Positions 5,930 through 6,885 of a DNA stretch of 6,885 nt are shown here, in pieces. The DNA is taken from positions 1 to 6,885 of the forward strand of contig JAUWJE010000101.1 in the NCBI GenBank assembly GCA_030607835.1, read 5' to 3'. How positions within the stretch are numbered: the first letter of the stretch is position 1; each line of letters begins with the position of its first letter. Both the position numbers and the translations under genes were made by a program. The stretch is from Candidatus Fermentibacterota bacterium. Its GTDB lineage: Bacteria > Fermentibacterota > Fermentibacteria > Fermentibacterales > JCC-6. The notes below the pieces were generated by a model. That model was not told the origin of the DNA. It ran no database searches and saw only the letters and a list, made by a program, of their open reading frames with translations.

Positions 5930-6028
5930 ACTCTCATTGCGGTCAGATCACTTCCCTGATCCTCCAAAAACTTGCTCTGACGATATAACCATCTACTAAT
6001 AATAGCTGATTTATTCATCATCTATCCC

Positions 6029-6057
6029 TTGACACATAAGATATGAGACCGCAGAAT
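6029..6057 (+). promoter_or_regulatory. Candidate promoter for the 6167 outer-membrane protein gene
   Basis: TTGACA (6029-6034) is followed after 17 nt by CAGAAT (6052-6057), which matches TATAAT at four of six positions. Transcription would start near 6064, giving an approximately 100-nt leader that contains the 6123-6138 palindrome. The preceding gene ends at 5929 without a convincing terminator, so readthrough from 5150-5929 is also possible. Confidence 0.4.
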
Positions 6058-6122
6058 CAGATTTTAAGTGATCGTCAAGTTTTCGTGTATGGAATAATCA
6101 AAATTCACAGGGAAGAATCCTT

Positions 6123-6138
6123 TAACATGTACATGTTA
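6123..6138. promoter_or_regulatory. Perfect 16-bp palindrome in the leader of the outer-membrane protein gene
   Basis: TAACATGTACATGTTA is a perfect inverted repeat made of two adjoining ACATGT hexamers. It ends 28 nt before the GTG start at 6167 and 16 nt before the AAAGGAG ribosome site (6155-6161). It may be an operator, or a transcript element close to the ribosome site. It shares the ACATGT core with the dyads at 777-792 and 819-834. Confidence 0.45.
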
Positions 6139-6166
6139 TTAAATCTTCCAAGGAAAAGGAGCTATT

Positions 6167-6885
6167 GTGAAAAGTATCCTGATATTGTCATCTATTCTGA
6201 TTCTGCTGCCTTCTTCTGCACTATCTTTCGGCTACCTGAATTCTCACACATCAGGCACTCCGCTGCCCGGATTCAGCGCACGCTCCACCAGTTTAGGCGG
6301 AGTAAGGGCAATTGGCCTTGGCGACGGTTCCTGCATGCTGACAAATCCTGCAGGACTTCAAAGAACAGAAGGAACACTGTTCTCTCTCTCAATTGGGCCT
6401 GGTATAGGAACTGAAACAATCCTGGACAGCCTGGGGCAACATGAGAATAACTGGATAACATTCGGAAATCTCTTTGCAGCCATGAAATTTCAGCTGAGTC
6501 CCCAATTCAATGCCGGAATCGCCCTGAGTAAGGTTTCGGACTTCTCGTATAATGCTTCTTATTACACCTATGACTTTCAGCCTGGTGATGAAAACGAGTT
6601 GATTGAGATAAGGGAGTTGAGTGTAAACGGAGGATTGTATGAATCAGTTGCTGGTCTTTCATTCAGCGCCAGTGACTGGATTAACCTTGGGCTCTCCGGG
6701 GGTCTCAGATTCGGCGGTGTCAGTTACGATTCCACTTACACAGACATTGAGCATACCGAAAACGACACACTAATCTCCTGGGAGCGGGATTTCAGTGAGT
6801 TCTGTTGGCACTGCGGTATTGAAATTCCCCTTGAATATTCGCTCTTTGGATTCTCATGGGCTTCAGAAGGAGATTCATACGATGC
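6167..6885 (+). CDS. PorV/FadL-like outer-membrane β-barrel protein, partial (C-terminus beyond right edge)
   Basis: From GTG 6167 the frame stays open for 239 codons to the right edge. AAAGGAG (6155-6161) lies five nt upstream. An in-frame TAA at 6140-6142, with no ATG or other GTG between, makes GTG the start. Residues 1-20 (MKSILILSSILILLPSSALS) are a signal peptide. Residues 37-63 (SARSTSLGGVRAIGLGDGSC, then MLTNPAGL) are the hallmark N-terminus of the PorV/FadL/UPF0164-type outer-membrane proteins ('aRs.glGGa..a..dg…NPAgL'). The remainder alternates amphipathic strands with Asn/Asp/Gly-rich turns, as in a barrel. An unusual FCWHCG (C213, C216) lies between predicted strands. The role could be hydrophobic-substrate uptake, a type IX secretion accessory or simply structural; without the C-terminus I cannot choose. 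Family confidence is moderate to high. Confidence 0.85.
   Translation, partial: MKSILILSSILILLPSSALSFGYLNSHTSGTPLPGFSARSTSLGGVRAIGLGDGSCMLTNPAGLQRTEGTLFSLSIGPGIGTETILDSLGQHENNWITFGNLFAAMKFQLSPQFNAGIALSKVSDFSYNASYYTYDFQPGDENELIEIRELSVNGGLYESVAGLSFSASDWINLGLSGGLRFGGVSYDSTYTDIEHTENDTLISWERDFSEFCWHCGIEIPLEYSLFGFSWASEGDSYD

Larger units (their letters stand above)
5930..6166. other. Intergenic region between two secreted/envelope genes
   Basis: This 237-nt gap has no convincing ORF. Just after the upstream stop are weak inverted repeats, GATCA (5947-5951 region) with TGATC, and GTCAGA (5942-5947) with TCTGAC (5976-5981), none followed by a T-run. It also holds the candidate promoter at 6029-6057 and the palindrome at 6123-6138. 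Confidence 0.5.

Noticed and set aside
5942..5981. Inverted repeats after the 5150-5929 gene, considered as a terminator
   Set aside because: Stems are 5-6 bp, one has a 28-nt loop, and there is no T-run, so a terminator call is not supported.
6043..6461. Plus-strand ORF at 6043-6414 and minus-strand ORF at 6273-6461
   Set aside because: The GTG-started frame from 6167 has a ribosome site, signal peptide and outer-membrane protein N-terminal motif, and runs open to the edge. The alternatives overlap it out of frame.

Overview
The window looks like a piece of chromosome from a Gram-negative (diderm) bacterium with moderate GC. Evidence for an outer membrane is a PorV/FadL-like outer-membrane protein start at the right edge and several proteins with signal peptides. 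The mix of secreted β-propeller, β-sandwich and β-helix proteins, plus a short C-terminal tail ending TWGAIKAGL, recalls uncultured FCB-related phyla such as Fermentibacteria/Aegiribacteria or Eisenbacteria. That placement is an impression from memory, not a test. I see no rRNA, tRNA, CRISPR array, insertion sequence or phage gene.

Layout from left to right. (1) 1-687, minus strand: the N-terminal 229 residues of a secreted protein with PQQ/YVTN-like β-propeller blades, cut by the left edge. It begins with GTG and its frame is stop-free to the edge. (2) 688-943: a divergent control region with a candidate promoter on each strand and two ACATGT-centred dyads exactly 42 bp apart. (3) 944-3995, plus strand: a tightly coupled three-gene operon (ATPase, permease, permease; both junctions overlap by 4 nt) for an ABC-2 type exporter. 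(4) 3996-4164: a convergent gap with a GC-rich stem-loop. (5) 4165-4815, minus strand: a small secreted β-sandwich-like protein. (6) 4816-5149: an AT-rich divergent control region with a good minus-strand promoter and a large AT-rich dyad. (7) 5150-5929, plus strand: a secreted DUF4097-like β-helix protein. (8) 5930-6166: an intergenic region with a candidate promoter and a perfect 16-bp palindrome. (9) 6167-6885, plus strand: the first 239 residues of an outer-membrane β-barrel protein, starting with GTG and cut by the right edge.

How the genes may work together: the ABC exporter probably moves something out of, or within, the inner membrane, and the other four genes make proteins that leave the cytoplasm. 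The window is therefore a cell-envelope neighbourhood. Only the three ABC genes are clearly one functional unit; no substrate can be read from the sequence. I found no convincing new multi-gene system. The best unexplained signals are the palindromes in the control regions, the short C-terminal tail of the 4165-4815 protein, and the Glu in the Q-loop of the ATPase.
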